DNA from: Lacrimispora saccharolytica
GTDB taxonomy: Bacteria > Bacillota > Clostridia > Lachnospirales > Lachnospiraceae
Reading direction: 5' to 3'
Assembly: GCA_016899975.1 (NCBI GenBank)
Contig: JACJJN010000020.1
Coordinates: 1-61,317, forward strand
Length of the DNA stretch: 61,317 nucleotides
The stretch's first letter is position 1, and every line of letters begins with the position of its first letter. Position numbers and translations under genes: made by a program. This document shows, piece by piece, positions 26,320 to 33,703 of this stretch. Under the pieces are notes generated by a model, which was not told the origin of the DNA, searched no databases, and saw nothing but the letters and a program-made list of their open reading frames with translations.

Positions 26320-26376
26320 GTACATCGAAAATGAAATAGCCAGCCATCTGACTTGTCTATTTCGTTTTCGATGTAC
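26320..26376. repeat. 20-bp inverted repeat upstream of the PHP-domain gene
   Basis: GTACATCGAAAATGAAATAG pairs with CTATTTCGTTTTCGATGTAC with one mismatch; the loop is about 17 bases. It ends 23 bases before the PHP gene start and would form a strong hairpin in the 5' leader. No T-run follows, so a terminator is unlikely; an operator, an RNA stabiliser or a repeat element are the alternatives. Confidence 0.6.
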
Positions 26377-26399
26377 TAGAAACGAAAGGGGGTATCAAA

Positions 26400-27200
26400 A
26401 TGAAGTTTGATATGCATTGCCATACAAAAGAAGGCTCCATGGATGGAAAAGTTGTAATAGAAGAATATATCTGTGCGCTGAAAAAGAAAGGATTCAGTGG
26501 AATGCTGGTTTCGGATCATAATTCTTACGACGGATACCGGGAATGGAAGAATTCTATTAAAGGCAAAGCGCATCAGGATTTTATTGTGCTGAAAGGTGTG
26601 GAATATGACACTTGTGACTGCGGTCATATTCTTGTGATCATGCCGTTTGGCGTCAAACTGAAGATCCTGGAGCTCCGCGGGCTGCCTGCCTCGCTGCTGA
26701 TCAAGATCGTACATGCTTACGGTGGGATTCTCGGCCCGGCACATCCATATGGAGAGAAATTTATGAGTATGATCACAACCACCATGCGGAAAGAAAAATA
26801 TAAGGAAAAGATCACAGCGTTGATGCCTCAGTTTGATTTTGTGGAAATCTACAATGCATGTGAAAGTGAGGAAACCAACGCAAAAGCGCGGAAGCTTGCC
26901 GAGGAATACAACAAACCGGGATTTGGCGGGAGCGATGCGCACCGGTTGGACTGCATCGGCATGGCGTACAGCGAATTTCCGGAAACCGTCCGAAGCGAAG
27001 ACGACCTGATTGCGTTTGTAAAGACGTGCCCGAAGATCGAATGCGGAGGCACGCATTATGAGCGGACGACCAAGGGAAAGATCGGGAAACTGAACGAGGT
27101 GATCGTGGATTCCTTTTATGTTTATAATAAAGTGGCGAACGGATGGCGGGGAAGAAAACGCCGCCGTGAGCTGGATTCGATTATTGAAAACAAGCTTTGA
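26400..27200 (+). CDS. PHP-domain metal-dependent phosphoesterase
   Basis: A 266-residue PHP family hydrolase. The metal-binding pattern is complete: DMHCHTKEGSMDG at the N-terminus, VSDHNSYDG, GVEYDTCDCGH, LGPAHPYGE, and GGSDAHRLDC near the C-terminus. It probably hydrolyses a phosphoester of a nucleotide, sugar or histidinol-phosphate-like compound; the substrate cannot be read from sequence. GAAAGGGGG precedes the start by about 9 bases. It lies alone between two palindromic elements and is not obviously linked to the fliB-type gene upstream. Confidence 0.85.
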   Translation: MKFDMHCHTKEGSMDGKVVIEEYICALKKKGFSGMLVSDHNSYDGYREWKNSIKGKAHQDFIVLKGVEYDTCDCGHILVIMPFGVKLKILELRGLPASLLIKIVHAYGGILGPAHPYGEKFMSMITTTMRKEKYKEKITALMPQFDFVEIYNACESEETNAKARKLAEEYNKPGFGGSDAHRLDCIGMAYSEFPETVRSEDDLIAFVKTCPKIECGGTHYERTTKGKIGKLNEVIVDSFYVYNKVANGWRGRKRRRELDSIIENKL

Positions 27201-27203
27201 GGT

Positions 27204-27251
27204 CAATCTCCCCGTAACAATTCAGTCAGCTGAACAGTTACGGGGAAATTG
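27204..27251. repeat. dispersed palindrome, family 2 (symmetrical form)
   Basis: Two 22-base arms (27204-27225 and 27230-27251) with three mismatches, built on CCCCGTAAC...TTCAG / CTGAA...GTTACGGGG. It follows the PHP gene stop by 3 bases but lacks a T-run, so it is a repeat rather than a clear terminator. Confidence 0.65.
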
Positions 27252-27282
27252 ATGTCAGATTGCGGAAAGGTGAAAACAAAGT

Positions 27283-28482
27283 ATGGCAGCAGTTTTTCTG
27301 GCACCATTTTATTTGCTTTGCAATGCATATATTCTTTACTGGATGATCCGGTGGCTTCATGCCGCGGTTCCCGTGCTTGGGAAAGGAGCGGGGCTGATCC
27401 TCGTGCTTGCGGTGTATTCATTTCTTATGATGTCCCTTCTGACCAGCTTTCTCGTCCGGCAGTATCCCATCCGGCGATATTTGAAAAAGATCAGCGATCA
27501 GTGGCTGGGAAGCTTTGCCTATATTCTGGGGATCACACTGCTCCTGGATGCGGGGCACAGAATCCTTTCGCTGACCTGGCTGGCGGACACCTGGCTGTAT
27601 TCCAGAGGAGGAATGGCTTTCTGCGGCAGCCTGGGAGCGGCAGGAATGGCAGCGGTGGTCATCTACGGAATCCACCATGCAGGAAAAATTTCCCTGACAA
27701 GGTATCAGGTGATCATTTCAAAGAAATACGCGGCGGAAGGAAGACGGACGATGAGAATTGCGCTGCTGGCGGATCTCCATCTTGGAAGCAGTGTCGGGAA
27801 AAAGCAGGTCGAGCGGATGACGGAACTGGTCGGTCAGTGTGAGCCGGACCTGGTGGTGATTGCGGGAGACTTGTTCGATAATGATTTTTCATCCATCGAC
27901 GATCCGGAAGGGATAGCGCGGCTGCTGGCTGGAATGAAGAGCCGTCTGGGCACATGGGCGTGCTGGGGAAATCATGATATTAATGAGAGAATTCTCGCAG
28001 GTTTTACATTTCCGGTGCCGGGTGGAGTACAGGTGGATCCGCGGTTTGACGCGTTTCTACGCCAGGCAAAGATCCATATGATGAATGATGAGGTCCGGCT
28101 GATGGACGAAAGCTTCTATCTCGCGGGACGAAAGGATCCCCAGAGGATTGAGAAGACCGGTGAGACCCGCATGGAACCGGCAGAACTGCTGAACAGTGTG
28201 GATCGGACACTTCCGGTCTTTGTGATCGACCATCAGCCCAAACAACTGAAGGAGTTGGCGGCGGCGGGTGTGGATCTGGATCTGTCGGGGCATACCCACA
28301 ACGGACAGGTGTTTCCGGGAAACCTGTTCCTGCGGCTGATGTGGAAAAATCCCTGCGGAGTCAGAAAAATCGGAGACATGTACAGCGTGGTAACTTCCGG
28401 AGCAGGATTCTGGGGACCGGGTCTGAGAATCGGCACGGACAATGAAGTCGTTCTCCTGGAAGTGGAATTCCGTGATTCGTGA
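27283..28482 (+). CDS. membrane-anchored metallophosphoesterase
   Basis: A 399-residue protein. The first 140 residues hold three to four hydrophobic segments. The calcineurin-like domain follows, with all metal motifs: LLADLHLG, VIAGDLFDN, WGNHDI, a His in VIDHQP, and SGHTHNGQ. This is the YkuE/YaeI-type arrangement; YkuE acts at the cell envelope. The substrate is unknown, with UDP-diacylglucosamine or a phospholipid among the possibilities for the family. It has its own start behind GGAAAGG and is flanked by family 2 repeats on both sides. Confidence 0.85.
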   Translation: MAAVFLAPFYLLCNAYILYWMIRWLHAAVPVLGKGAGLILVLAVYSFLMMSLLTSFLVRQYPIRRYLKKISDQWLGSFAYILGITLLLDAGHRILSLTWLADTWLYSRGGMAFCGSLGAAGMAAVVIYGIHHAGKISLTRYQVIISKKYAAEGRRTMRIALLADLHLGSSVGKKQVERMTELVGQCEPDLVVIAGDLFDNDFSSIDDPEGIARLLAGMKSRLGTWACWGNHDINERILAGFTFPVPGGVQVDPRFDAFLRQAKIHMMNDEVRLMDESFYLAGRKDPQRIEKTGETRMEPAELLNSVDRTLPVFVIDHQPKQLKELAAAGVDLDLSGHTHNGQVFPGNLFLRLMWKNPCGVRKIGDMYSVVTSGAGFWGPGLRIGTDNEVVLLEVEFRDS

Positions 28483-28521
28483 GAGAATGTCCACAGGCAC
28501 TGCGTTTTCCTATGGCCTGAA

Positions 28522-28555
28522 CAGTAAATGCGCAGATATGGCTGAACTGTTGCGG
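28522..28555. repeat. dispersed repeat, family 2
   Basis: CAGTAAATGCGCAGATATGG followed by CTGAACTGTTGCGG, almost identical to the 46349 copy. It lies between the metallophosphoesterase gene and the rpsF promoter. Confidence 0.6.
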
Positions 28556-28583
28556 AAAAAGTGAAGAGTACATCAAAAAATCC

Positions 28584-28613
28584 TTGACAGAAAGATTTAA
28601 GGTATGGTATAGT
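28584..28613 (+). promoter_or_regulatory. promoter of rpsF-rpsR
   Basis: A consensus TTGACA (28584-28589) and TATAGT (28608-28613), spacer 18 bases. Confidence 0.8.
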
Positions 28614-28707
28614 CAACACTTGTGAGACAAAATTCACAGATCCTTGTTCCCTGCAGCGTTTCAAAACCAGAACAGGGAGCCAAAAGACCATAAGGAGGTA
28701 AAACAGC
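28614..28707 (+). promoter_or_regulatory. rpsF leader, possible S6:S18 autoregulatory RNA
   Basis: The 94-base leader contains a hairpin from TTCCCTG paired with CAGGGAG (about 28648-28680) ahead of the AAGGAGG ribosome site. Many bacteria carry an S6:S18-binding leader at this position. I did not verify the conserved bulge, so the identity is an inference from position and the presence of a stem. Confidence 0.35.
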
Positions 28708-28995
28708 ATGAACAAGTATGAATTAGCGTTAGTTGTGAATGCCAAGCTGGAAGACGAGGAAAGAGCAGCAGTTGTTGAAAAAGCAAAAGGCTACATCACC
28801 CGTTACAATGGCGTAATCACAGAAGTAGAAGAATGGGGTAAGAAGAGATTAGCTTACGAAATTCAGCACATGCGCGAAGGCTTCTACTATTTTGTTCAGT
28901 TTGAAGCAGACAGCACCTGTCCGGCAGAAGTCGAGAGACATATGCGTATCATGGATAACGTGCTGAGATACTTAGTTGTCCGCAAGGATGCCTGA
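28708..28995 (+). CDS. rpsF: 30S ribosomal protein S6
   Basis: A 95-residue protein with the S6 fold pattern: MNKYELALVVNAKLEDEE, GVITEVEEWGKKRLAYEI and REGFYYFVQFEAD, then ERHMRIMDNVLRYLVV. It binds S18 in the platform of the 30S subunit. AAGGAGG lies 8 bases upstream. The usual Firmicute order is rpsF-ssb-rpsR, but here only 44 bases separate rpsF from rpsR and there is no ssb. Confidence 0.97.
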   Translation: MNKYELALVVNAKLEDEERAAVVEKAKGYITRYNGVITEVEEWGKKRLAYEIQHMREGFYYFVQFEADSTCPAEVERHMRIMDNVLRYLVVRKDA

Positions 28996-29039
28996 GAAAT
29001 AAGCGTACAAATGGAATAAAATAGAAGGAGGAAAAGCAA

Positions 29040-29297
29040 ATGGCTTTTAATAAGAGTGAAAGACCGGAAAGCGCAGCAAGAAGACGCCCGGGCAGAAGAA
29101 GAAAAGTATGTGTATTCTGCGGAAAAGATAATGTCATCGATTACAAAGATGCAAACAAGTTGAAAAAATATGTTTCTGAGCGGGGAAAAATCCTTCCGAG
29201 AAGAGTGACAGGAACCTGTGCAAAACATCAGAGAGCAATCACTGTAGCAGTGAAGAGAGCACGTCATATGGCGATTATGCCGTATGTGGATGATTGA
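29040..29297 (+). CDS. rpsR: 30S ribosomal protein S18
   Basis: An 85-residue basic protein with the S18 core: [35 protein letters not shown], and [19 protein letters not shown]. The Cys pair CVFC and the later TGTC keep the zinc-type (C+) pattern. GAAGGAGG precedes the start. It is co-transcribed with rpsF and ends in a strong terminator. Confidence 0.97.
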   Translation: MAFNKSERPESAARRRPGRRRKVCVFCGKDNVIDYKDANKLKKYVSERGKILPRRVTGTCAKHQRAITVAVKRARHMAIMPYVDD

Positions 29298-29317
29298 TTC
29301 ACGAAAGCAGAAATGTA

Positions 29318-29347
29318 AAACGCCGGACGTTAGTTCGGCGTTTTTTT
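29318..29347 (+). terminator. terminator of rpsF-rpsR
   Basis: AACGCCG / CGGCGTT stem followed by TTTTTTT. Confidence 0.9.
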
Positions 29348-29348
29348 A

Positions 29349-29460
29349 ATGCGGACGGCAAAAGCGGCGGACGGCAAAAGCGGGAGTGGGAACCCGGCGG
29401 CGCGGCGGGGGATCTGCGCGTCCCCCTCCCGCGCCGTCCGTTTCCTTTTCCCCCACCCGC
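29349..29460. other. GC-rich patch with direct repeat and hairpin
   Basis: A markedly GC-rich stretch unlike its surroundings. GCGGACGGCAAAAG occurs twice in tandem near its start. GGCGCGG and GGGGGA further on can pair with TCCCCC and CCGCGCC. No frame in it looks coding. Confidence 0.5.
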
Positions 29461-29479
29461 AGATTTCCCCAAAAAATAC

Positions 29480-29508
29480 TTGTATCCGGAAGGGAAAAGC
29501 GGTATACT
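29480..29508 (+). promoter_or_regulatory. promoter of the cyclase-family gene
   Basis: TTGTAT (29480-29485), a 17-base spacer and TATACT (29503-29508). Confidence 0.7.
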
Positions 29509-29576
29509 CATGAAAGTGCGTATTCTGCACTCCGCAGCAGAGAGGCTGCGAATTTCAATAAGCATGAGGTTGGAAG

Positions 29577-30227
29577 ATGAAACTGTATGACATTACCAGA
29601 GAGCTTTTTTCTACCGCAATTTATCCAGGAGATCCCGTCCCGGCGGCGGAGCCTGTGAATGAAATACGAAAGGGAGATGCGTTTAATCTCACACGGATCA
29701 CTCTGGGAACCCACAGCGGCACACATATGGATGCGCCCTGGCATTTTATCCCGGAGGGAAAGACGATCGAGGAGATTACTCTGGAGCAGACGATCGGGCC
29801 ATGTCATGTGGTTGCGCTGGAGGGAAAGGTGACCAGAGAGATGCTGGAGCCTGTGGTTCCCAAAGGATGCGAACGCCTGCTGATCCAGGGAGAAATTGAG
29901 CTTACCTGTGAGGGTGCCGGTTATCTGGCGGAAAAACGGCTTCAGCTTCTTGGGGTGGAAGGAATGAATGTAGGCAGCGAAGAGACCTGTACGGAAATCC
30001 ACAGGACTCTCCTGGGAACCGGGATGGTGATCCTGGAAAATCTGGATATGTCGAAGGCGGCTCCGGGACAGTATGTTCTGGTGGCGGCGCCTCTCAGGAT
30101 GAAAGGAATGGACGGAAGCCCGGTCCGGGCGGTTTTGATGGAGGGAGAAAATCTTCACCTCACCCCCAAATGCGAGACAGCTTCCGCATCCGGAAATGGA
30201 AGAAAATTGGTTCTTTTTGACCTGTAA
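29577..30227 (+). CDS. cyclase family protein (kynurenine formamidase-like hydrolase)
   Basis: A 216-residue member of the metal-dependent cyclase family (PF04199). The signature HSGTHMDAPWHF supplies metal ligands, and the GVEGMNVGSEE and GMVILENLDMSK segments match the C-terminal half. Relatives include kynurenine formamidase and isatin hydrolase. No tryptophan-degradation gene is nearby, so the natural substrate is unknown. It is a single-gene unit with its own promoter at 29480 and terminator at 30294. Confidence 0.85.
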   Translation: MKLYDITRELFSTAIYPGDPVPAAEPVNEIRKGDAFNLTRITLGTHSGTHMDAPWHFIPEGKTIEEITLEQTIGPCHVVALEGKVTREMLEPVVPKGCERLLIQGEIELTCEGAGYLAEKRLQLLGVEGMNVGSEETCTEIHRTLLGTGMVILENLDMSKAAPGQYVLVAAPLRMKGMDGSPVRAVLMEGENLHLTPKCETASASGNGRKLVLFDL

Positions 30228-30293
30228 AAGAAAAAAACATGCGAAAAGCATTAATGAATCAAAGAAAGCATGTCATAAAATGAAAACGACAAG

Positions 30294-30336
30294 GCAGAGG
30301 AATGAATCTGTAAGAGGATTCGTTTCTCTGCTTTTT
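30294..30336 (+). terminator. terminator of the cyclase-family gene
   Basis: GCAGAG...GAATC / GGATTC...CTCTGC hairpin followed by TTTTTATTT. The T-run merges into the end of a family 1 repeat. Confidence 0.8.
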
Positions 30337-30415
30337 ATTTCCGCGGGCAACGAGCCAAGCGAATGTGCTTGCGTGCCCATTTGACGGTGCTGTGTGCCGG
30401 TGGCACACGGTTAGC
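30332..30415 (-). repeat. dispersed palindromic repeat, family 1, copy 3 (inverted, diverged)
   Basis: On the minus strand it reads GTCAAATGGGCACGC-AA-GCACATTCGCTTGGCTCGTTGC, matching copies at 7.9 and 48.0 kb. The first hairpin is replaced by GTGTGCC / GGCACAC (30392-30409). Together with the flanking terminator and the feo promoter it fills the 316 bases between the cyclase gene and feoA. Confidence 0.65.
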
Positions 30416-30437
30416 AAGAAAAATTTCCAAAAAGTAG

Positions 30438-30466
30438 TTGACAAAATAGTTAGTAACTGCTAACAT
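30438..30466 (+). promoter_or_regulatory. promoter of the feo operon
   Basis: A consensus TTGACA (30438-30443), a 17-base spacer and TAACAT (30461-30466). The first metal box overlaps the -10 and the spacer, as expected for repression. Confidence 0.75.
30449..30464. promoter_or_regulatory. metal-repressor box 1 (GTTAG-N6-CTAAC)
   Basis: The perfect palindrome GTTAG-TAACTG-CTAAC lies inside the feo promoter. It resembles DtxR/IdeR-type iron boxes built on TTAG and CTAA half-sites. The regulator gene is not in the window. Confidence 0.65.
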
Positions 30467-30473
30467 ATATTCA

Positions 30474-30489
30474 GTTAGAAAAAACTAAC
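30474..30489. promoter_or_regulatory. metal-repressor box 2 (GTTAG-N6-CTAAC)
   Basis: GTTAG-AAAAAA-CTAAC, offset 25 bases from box 1 and just downstream of the -10. Confidence 0.65.
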
Positions 30490-30543
30490 TACAATTTGAA
30501 ATAGACACACGAAGAAACAGGGTGCCGGAAAGGAGAGATAAGG

Positions 30544-30753
30544 ATGCCTTTGACAATGGCAAGATCCGGTGAGATCAATTACATAAAAAGAGTCGGAGGT
30601 AATGAAGAGACAAAGCGCCATCTGGAAACCCTTGGGTTTGTGGTCGGAGGAGCGGTGACAGTGATTTCCAGTCTGAATGGAAATCTGATCGTCAACGTCA
30701 AGGATTCCCGTGTTGCGATCAGCAGGGAAATGGCTAACAAAATTATGGTTTAA
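30544..30753 (+). CDS. feoA: ferrous iron transport protein A (first copy)
   Basis: A 69-residue FeoA with the SH3-like fold pattern: GNEETKRHLETLGFVVGGAVTV, then the closing strand VAISREMANKIMV. FeoA is a small cytoplasmic helper of the FeoB Fe(II) channel. It is preceded by GGAAAGGAGAG and lies under two GTTAG-N6-CTAAC boxes. A second feoA follows 13 bases later. Confidence 0.92.
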   Translation: MPLTMARSGEINYIKRVGGNEETKRHLETLGFVVGGAVTVISSLNGNLIVNVKDSRVAISREMANKIMV

Positions 30754-30766
30754 GGAGGGGATGAAA

Positions 30767-30988
30767 TTGAAGACTTTACGAGATATTCCGGTTGGCACTG
30801 CCGCCCGCGTGAGAAAACTGCACGGGGAAGGCGCGCTGAAACGCCGAATCATGGATATGGGCATCACAAAAGGCAGCGAGATTTATGTCCGAAAAGTTGC
30901 TCCACTAGGTGATCCGGTGGAAGTGACGATTCGTGGATATGAGCTCTCTCTGAGAAAAGATGATGCAGACTGTATTGAAATGGAATAA
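30767..30988 (+). CDS. feoA: ferrous iron transport protein A (second copy)
   Basis: A 73-residue FeoA (KTLRDIPVGTAARVRKLHGEG, ALKRRIMDMGITKGSEIYV, GYELSLRKDDA). I favour the TTG at 30767 as start. It lies 8 bases after the strong AAGGAGG site, whereas the in-frame ATG at 30761 is only 2 bases from it. The TTG also gives the usual MKTL start. Tandem divergent feoA genes ahead of feoB are common in clostridia; the two copies share little sequence and may have different roles. Confidence 0.9.
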   Translation: MKTLRDIPVGTAARVRKLHGEGALKRRIMDMGITKGSEIYVRKVAPLGDPVEVTIRGYELSLRKDDADCIEME

Positions 30989-31007
30989 GAAAAAGAGGTA
31001 AATGGTT

Positions 31008-33191
31008 ATGGCAACTAAAATTGCGTTGGCGGGAAACCCGAACTGTGGCAAAACCACCATGTTTAACGCTCTGACAGGCGCAAATCAGTATGTCGGCAAC
31101 TGGCCTGGCGTTACGGTGGAGAAAAAAGAAGGACGATGGAAAGGACAGAAGGATGTCGTTATCACCGACCTTCCTGGTATTTATTCTCTGTCCCCCTATA
31201 CATTGGAAGAAGTGGTGAGCCGGGATTATCTGATGAAGGAGCATCCGGAGGCGGTCCTGAATCTTGTGGATGCAACGAATATTGAAAGAAACCTGTATCT
31301 GACGACGCAGGTACTGGAACTTGGAATTCCGGTGGTCATCGCTCTGAATATGGCAGACCTGCTGGATAAGAGCGGGATCACGATCGACACCAAAGGTCTG
31401 GAAAAAGCACTGGGATGCACCATTGTGAAAACATCCGCGCTGAAAGGAACCGGTGTACAGGAAGCGGTAAAAACGGCTGTGGCTGAGGCTTCCAAACGGA
31501 AAACCGCAGAACCGAAAGCATGCTTTTCTTCTCAGGTGGAAGCGGCGATCAACGCTGTGGAAGAAGTTCTTCCAACCAGCATCGCAGCGGAGCAGAGACG
31601 CTGGTATGCGATCAAAGTCCTGGAGAGGGACAGCAAAGTTCTGGAAGAACTGAAATTGCCTGTATCTGCAAAGAGCAAAGCGGATACGGTAATCACAGAT
31701 TTGGAAAAGGCGATGGACGACGATACGGAGTCTATCATCACGAATGAAAGGTACGAGTACATAACTTCTCTGATCGCCAAGTATGTGAAAAAACCAAAGG
31801 AAAAGATGACGACCTCAGACAAGATTGACCGGATCGTAACAAATCGTGTGCTTGGTATTCCGATTTTCCTTGTGGTAATGTATGTTGTTTATGCCATTGC
31901 GGTAACAACCCTTGGTACCTATGTGACTGACTGGACCAACGATGTCTTCGTTGTGGCGATTCAGGACGCGGTAACCAGCGGACTTGAGGCAATCGGGGCA
32001 GCTGCATTTCTGACTGACCTGATCGTAAACGGTATTATCGGCGGTCTGGGCGCAGTTCTTGGATTTGTTCCGCAGATGGCAATTCTGTTTGTGCTGCTGT
32101 CCATTCTGGAAGACTGCGGTTATATGGTTCGTATTGCGTTTGTCATGGACCGTATTTTCCGTAAATTCGGTCTTTCCGGCAAAAGTTTTATTCCTCTGTT
32201 GATTTCCTCCGGCTGTGGAATCCCTGGTATCATGGCTTCCAAAACCATTGAAAACGACAATGACAGACGTCTTACGATCATGACGGCTACCTTTATTCCC
32301 TGCGGAGCAAAACTCCCGGTCATTGCTTTGATGGGCGGTGTGATCGGAAGCAAGATCACCGGATTCCCGGCAGGCGCTCTTACCTTTATTATGTATGTGA
32401 TCGGAATCGTGGCAGTTCTTGTTTCTGCGATCATTCTGAAAAAGACAAAGCCGTTCCACGGCGAGGCGGCTCCGTTCGTTATGGAACTTCCTGCATACCA
32501 TATTCCGCAGGCAAAAACAGTTCTTCTCCATGTATGGGAGCGCCTGAGAGGATTTATTGTGAAAGCCGGTACGATCCTGCTTCTGGCATGTATCGTGATG
32601 TGGTTCCTGGCAGGATATGGATTTGTTGACGGAAGCTTTGGCGCAGTGGAAAATGCTTCCGACAGTCTTCTGGCAGTGCTCGGCGGAGCCATCGCGGTTC
32701 TCTTCGCACCGCTTGGATTTGGTCTGGGCGATCATGCATGGGCATCGGTTGCGGCTTCCATTTCCGGATTCTCCGCAAAAGAGGCGATCGTAAGCACCAT
32801 GGGTACTCTGGCAAATGTTGCCGGAGATGTGGAAGACGCAGGCACTGTTGCAGGTGCGGTTGGCGCATGGTTCCCGTCTGCGATGGCGGCGTTCAGCTTC
32901 CTGCTGTTTAATCTTCTGGATTCTCCGTGTCTGGCGGCGATTTCCACCATGGCAAAGGAGATGAACAGCCGGAAATGGTTCTGGTTTGCGATTCTGTTCC
33001 AGAATGTCTTTGCATATGTTGTGACATTTATGGTATATCAGATCGGCGCTGTTATCACTGGCGCGGCAGGTTTTGGTGTGGGCACTGTGATCGCAATTGT
33101 CTTTTTGATGGCGTTCCTGTTCCTGTTATTCCGTCCGGATCCATATAAAGGACAACAGTTCAAGACCAAACGTTCCGTAGTCGAGGCGTAA
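31008..33191 (+). CDS. feoB: ferrous iron transporter FeoB
   Basis: A 727-residue Fe(II) transporter. The N-terminal G-protein domain shows G1 GNPNCGKTT, G3 DLPG and G4 NMAD. A helical spacer follows, and then about eight membrane helices with the Gate motifs, including SGCGIPGI and a second PCGAKLPV motif. The length is typical. Two in-frame ATGs (31002 and 31008) are possible; the second has the better distance to AAAAGAGG. It is the third gene of the feo operon and is followed by two small membrane proteins. Confidence 0.96.
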   Translation: MATKIALAGNPNCGKTTMFNALTGANQYVGNWPGVTVEKKEGRWKGQKDVVITDLPGIYSLSPYTLEEVVSRDYLMKEHPEAVLNLVDATNIERNLYLTTQVLELGIPVVIALNMADLLDKSGITIDTKGLEKALGCTIVKTSALKGTGVQEAVKTAVAEASKRKTAEPKACFSSQVEAAINAVEEVLPTSIAAEQRRWYAIKVLERDSKVLEELKLPVSAKSKADTVITDLEKAMDDDTESIITNERYEYITSLIAKYVKKPKEKMTTSDKIDRIVTNRVLGIPIFLVVMYVVYAIAVTTLGTYVTDWTNDVFVVAIQDAVTSGLEAIGAAAFLTDLIVNGIIGGLGAVLGFVPQMAILFVLLSILEDCGYMVRIAFVMDRIFRKFGLSGKSFIPLLISSGCGIPGIMASKTIENDNDRRLTIMTATFIPCGAKLPVIALMGGVIGSKITGFPAGALTFIMYVIGIVAVLVSAIILKKTKPFHGEAAPFVMELPAYHIPQAKTVLLHVWERLRGFIVKAGTILLLACIVMWFLAGYGFVDGSFGAVENASDSLLAVLGGAIAVLFAPLGFGLGDHAWASVAASISGFSAKEAIVSTMGTLANVAGDVEDAGTVAGAVGAWFPSAMAAFSFLLFNLLDSPCLAAISTMAKEMNSRKWFWFAILFQNVFAYVVTFMVYQIGAVITGAAGFGVGTVIAIVFLMAFLFLLFRPDPYKGQQFKTKRSVVEA

Positions 33192-33195
33192 GTCC

Positions 33196-33327
33196 ATGGG
33201 AGGAACTGAGTCGGTAGTATCTATGGGCTGGATGGTTCTGTTCCTGGTCATTCTGTATCTGGCGGGAGTGGGAATATCCTCTCTGATCCGGTATCTGAGA
33301 AAAAAGTGGAAGGAACGAAAAAAATAA
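33196..33327 (+). CDS. small single-pass membrane protein in the feo operon (43 aa)
   Basis: A 43-residue protein. After a polar start (GGTESVVS) it has one membrane helix, roughly MGWMVLFLVILYLAGVGISS, and a strongly basic tail (RYLRKKWKERKK). Its ribosome site (GAGG) lies within the last codons of feoB, 4 bases of spacer separate the two genes, and the position is that of FeoC or other accessory peptides in feo operons. It has no cysteines and is not FeoC-like. A role as FeoB partner is inferred from position only. Confidence 0.6.
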   Translation: MGGTESVVSMGWMVLFLVILYLAGVGISSLIRYLRKKWKERKK

Positions 33328-33372
33328 CGTATCAGCAGCGTAAAAAGTAGTATAATAGTATCATAGGTAAAG

Positions 33373-33398
33373 GGCGGGCTGTCGCCGGACAGTCCGCC
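33373..33398 (+). other. hairpin in the leader of the FeoB-associated Cys-rich gene
   Basis: GGGCGGGCTGTC / GACAGTCCGCC with a 4-base loop, no T-run. It could stabilise or separate the downstream part of the feo transcript. A TATAAT at 33351 lies just upstream but has no good -35. Confidence 0.45.
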
Positions 33399-33432
33399 GG
33401 AAAAAGACTTTGAAGGAAAGCGGGGTGTGGTT

Positions 33433-33618
33433 ATGACTCCAGGAACAGTCATTGTATCGATTCTTCTCCTTGGCGTGGTAGTTCTTGCGATACGCTCGAT
33501 TATCCGCCAGAAAAAGGCTGTAAAAGCCTGCGGCGGATGCGGCGGAAGCTGTGCGGGATGCACCGGCTGTCATTCGATGACCAGCAGCCAGGCAAAAGCA
33601 TCAAAGTCGGAAAAATAG
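33433..33618 (+). CDS. FeoB-associated Cys-rich membrane protein
   Basis: A 61-residue protein. One membrane helix (VIVSILLLGVVVLAIRSII) is followed by a basic turn and a Cys cluster ACGGCGGSCAGCTGCH. This is the family named after its location next to feoB in clostridia (PF12669). The cysteines could bind iron or an Fe-S cluster on the cytoplasmic side. An in-frame GTG at 33427 is an alternative start. It is the last gene of the feo operon. Confidence 0.85.
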   Translation: MTPGTVIVSILLLGVVVLAIRSIIRQKKAVKACGGCGGSCAGCTGCHSMTSSQAKASKSEK

Positions 33619-33645
33619 GATACCGAAACAGGTATCCTGATTTTT
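33617..33645 (+). terminator. terminator of the feo operon
   Basis: AGGATACC / GGTATCCT stem followed by GATTTTT. Confidence 0.85.
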
Positions 33646-33655
33646 CACCCTAATA

Positions 33656-33671
33656 GTTAGCAAAGACTAAC
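33656..33671. promoter_or_regulatory. metal-repressor box 3 (GTTAG-N6-CTAAC)
   Basis: GTTAG-CAAAGA-CTAAC, the same palindrome as the two feo boxes, placed 32 bases upstream of the DUF3793 gene. It implies shared metal control of the two operons. Confidence 0.65.
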
Positions 33672-33703
33672 CTAAAAATAGAAATAATAAAAAGGAGAAA
33701 CTT

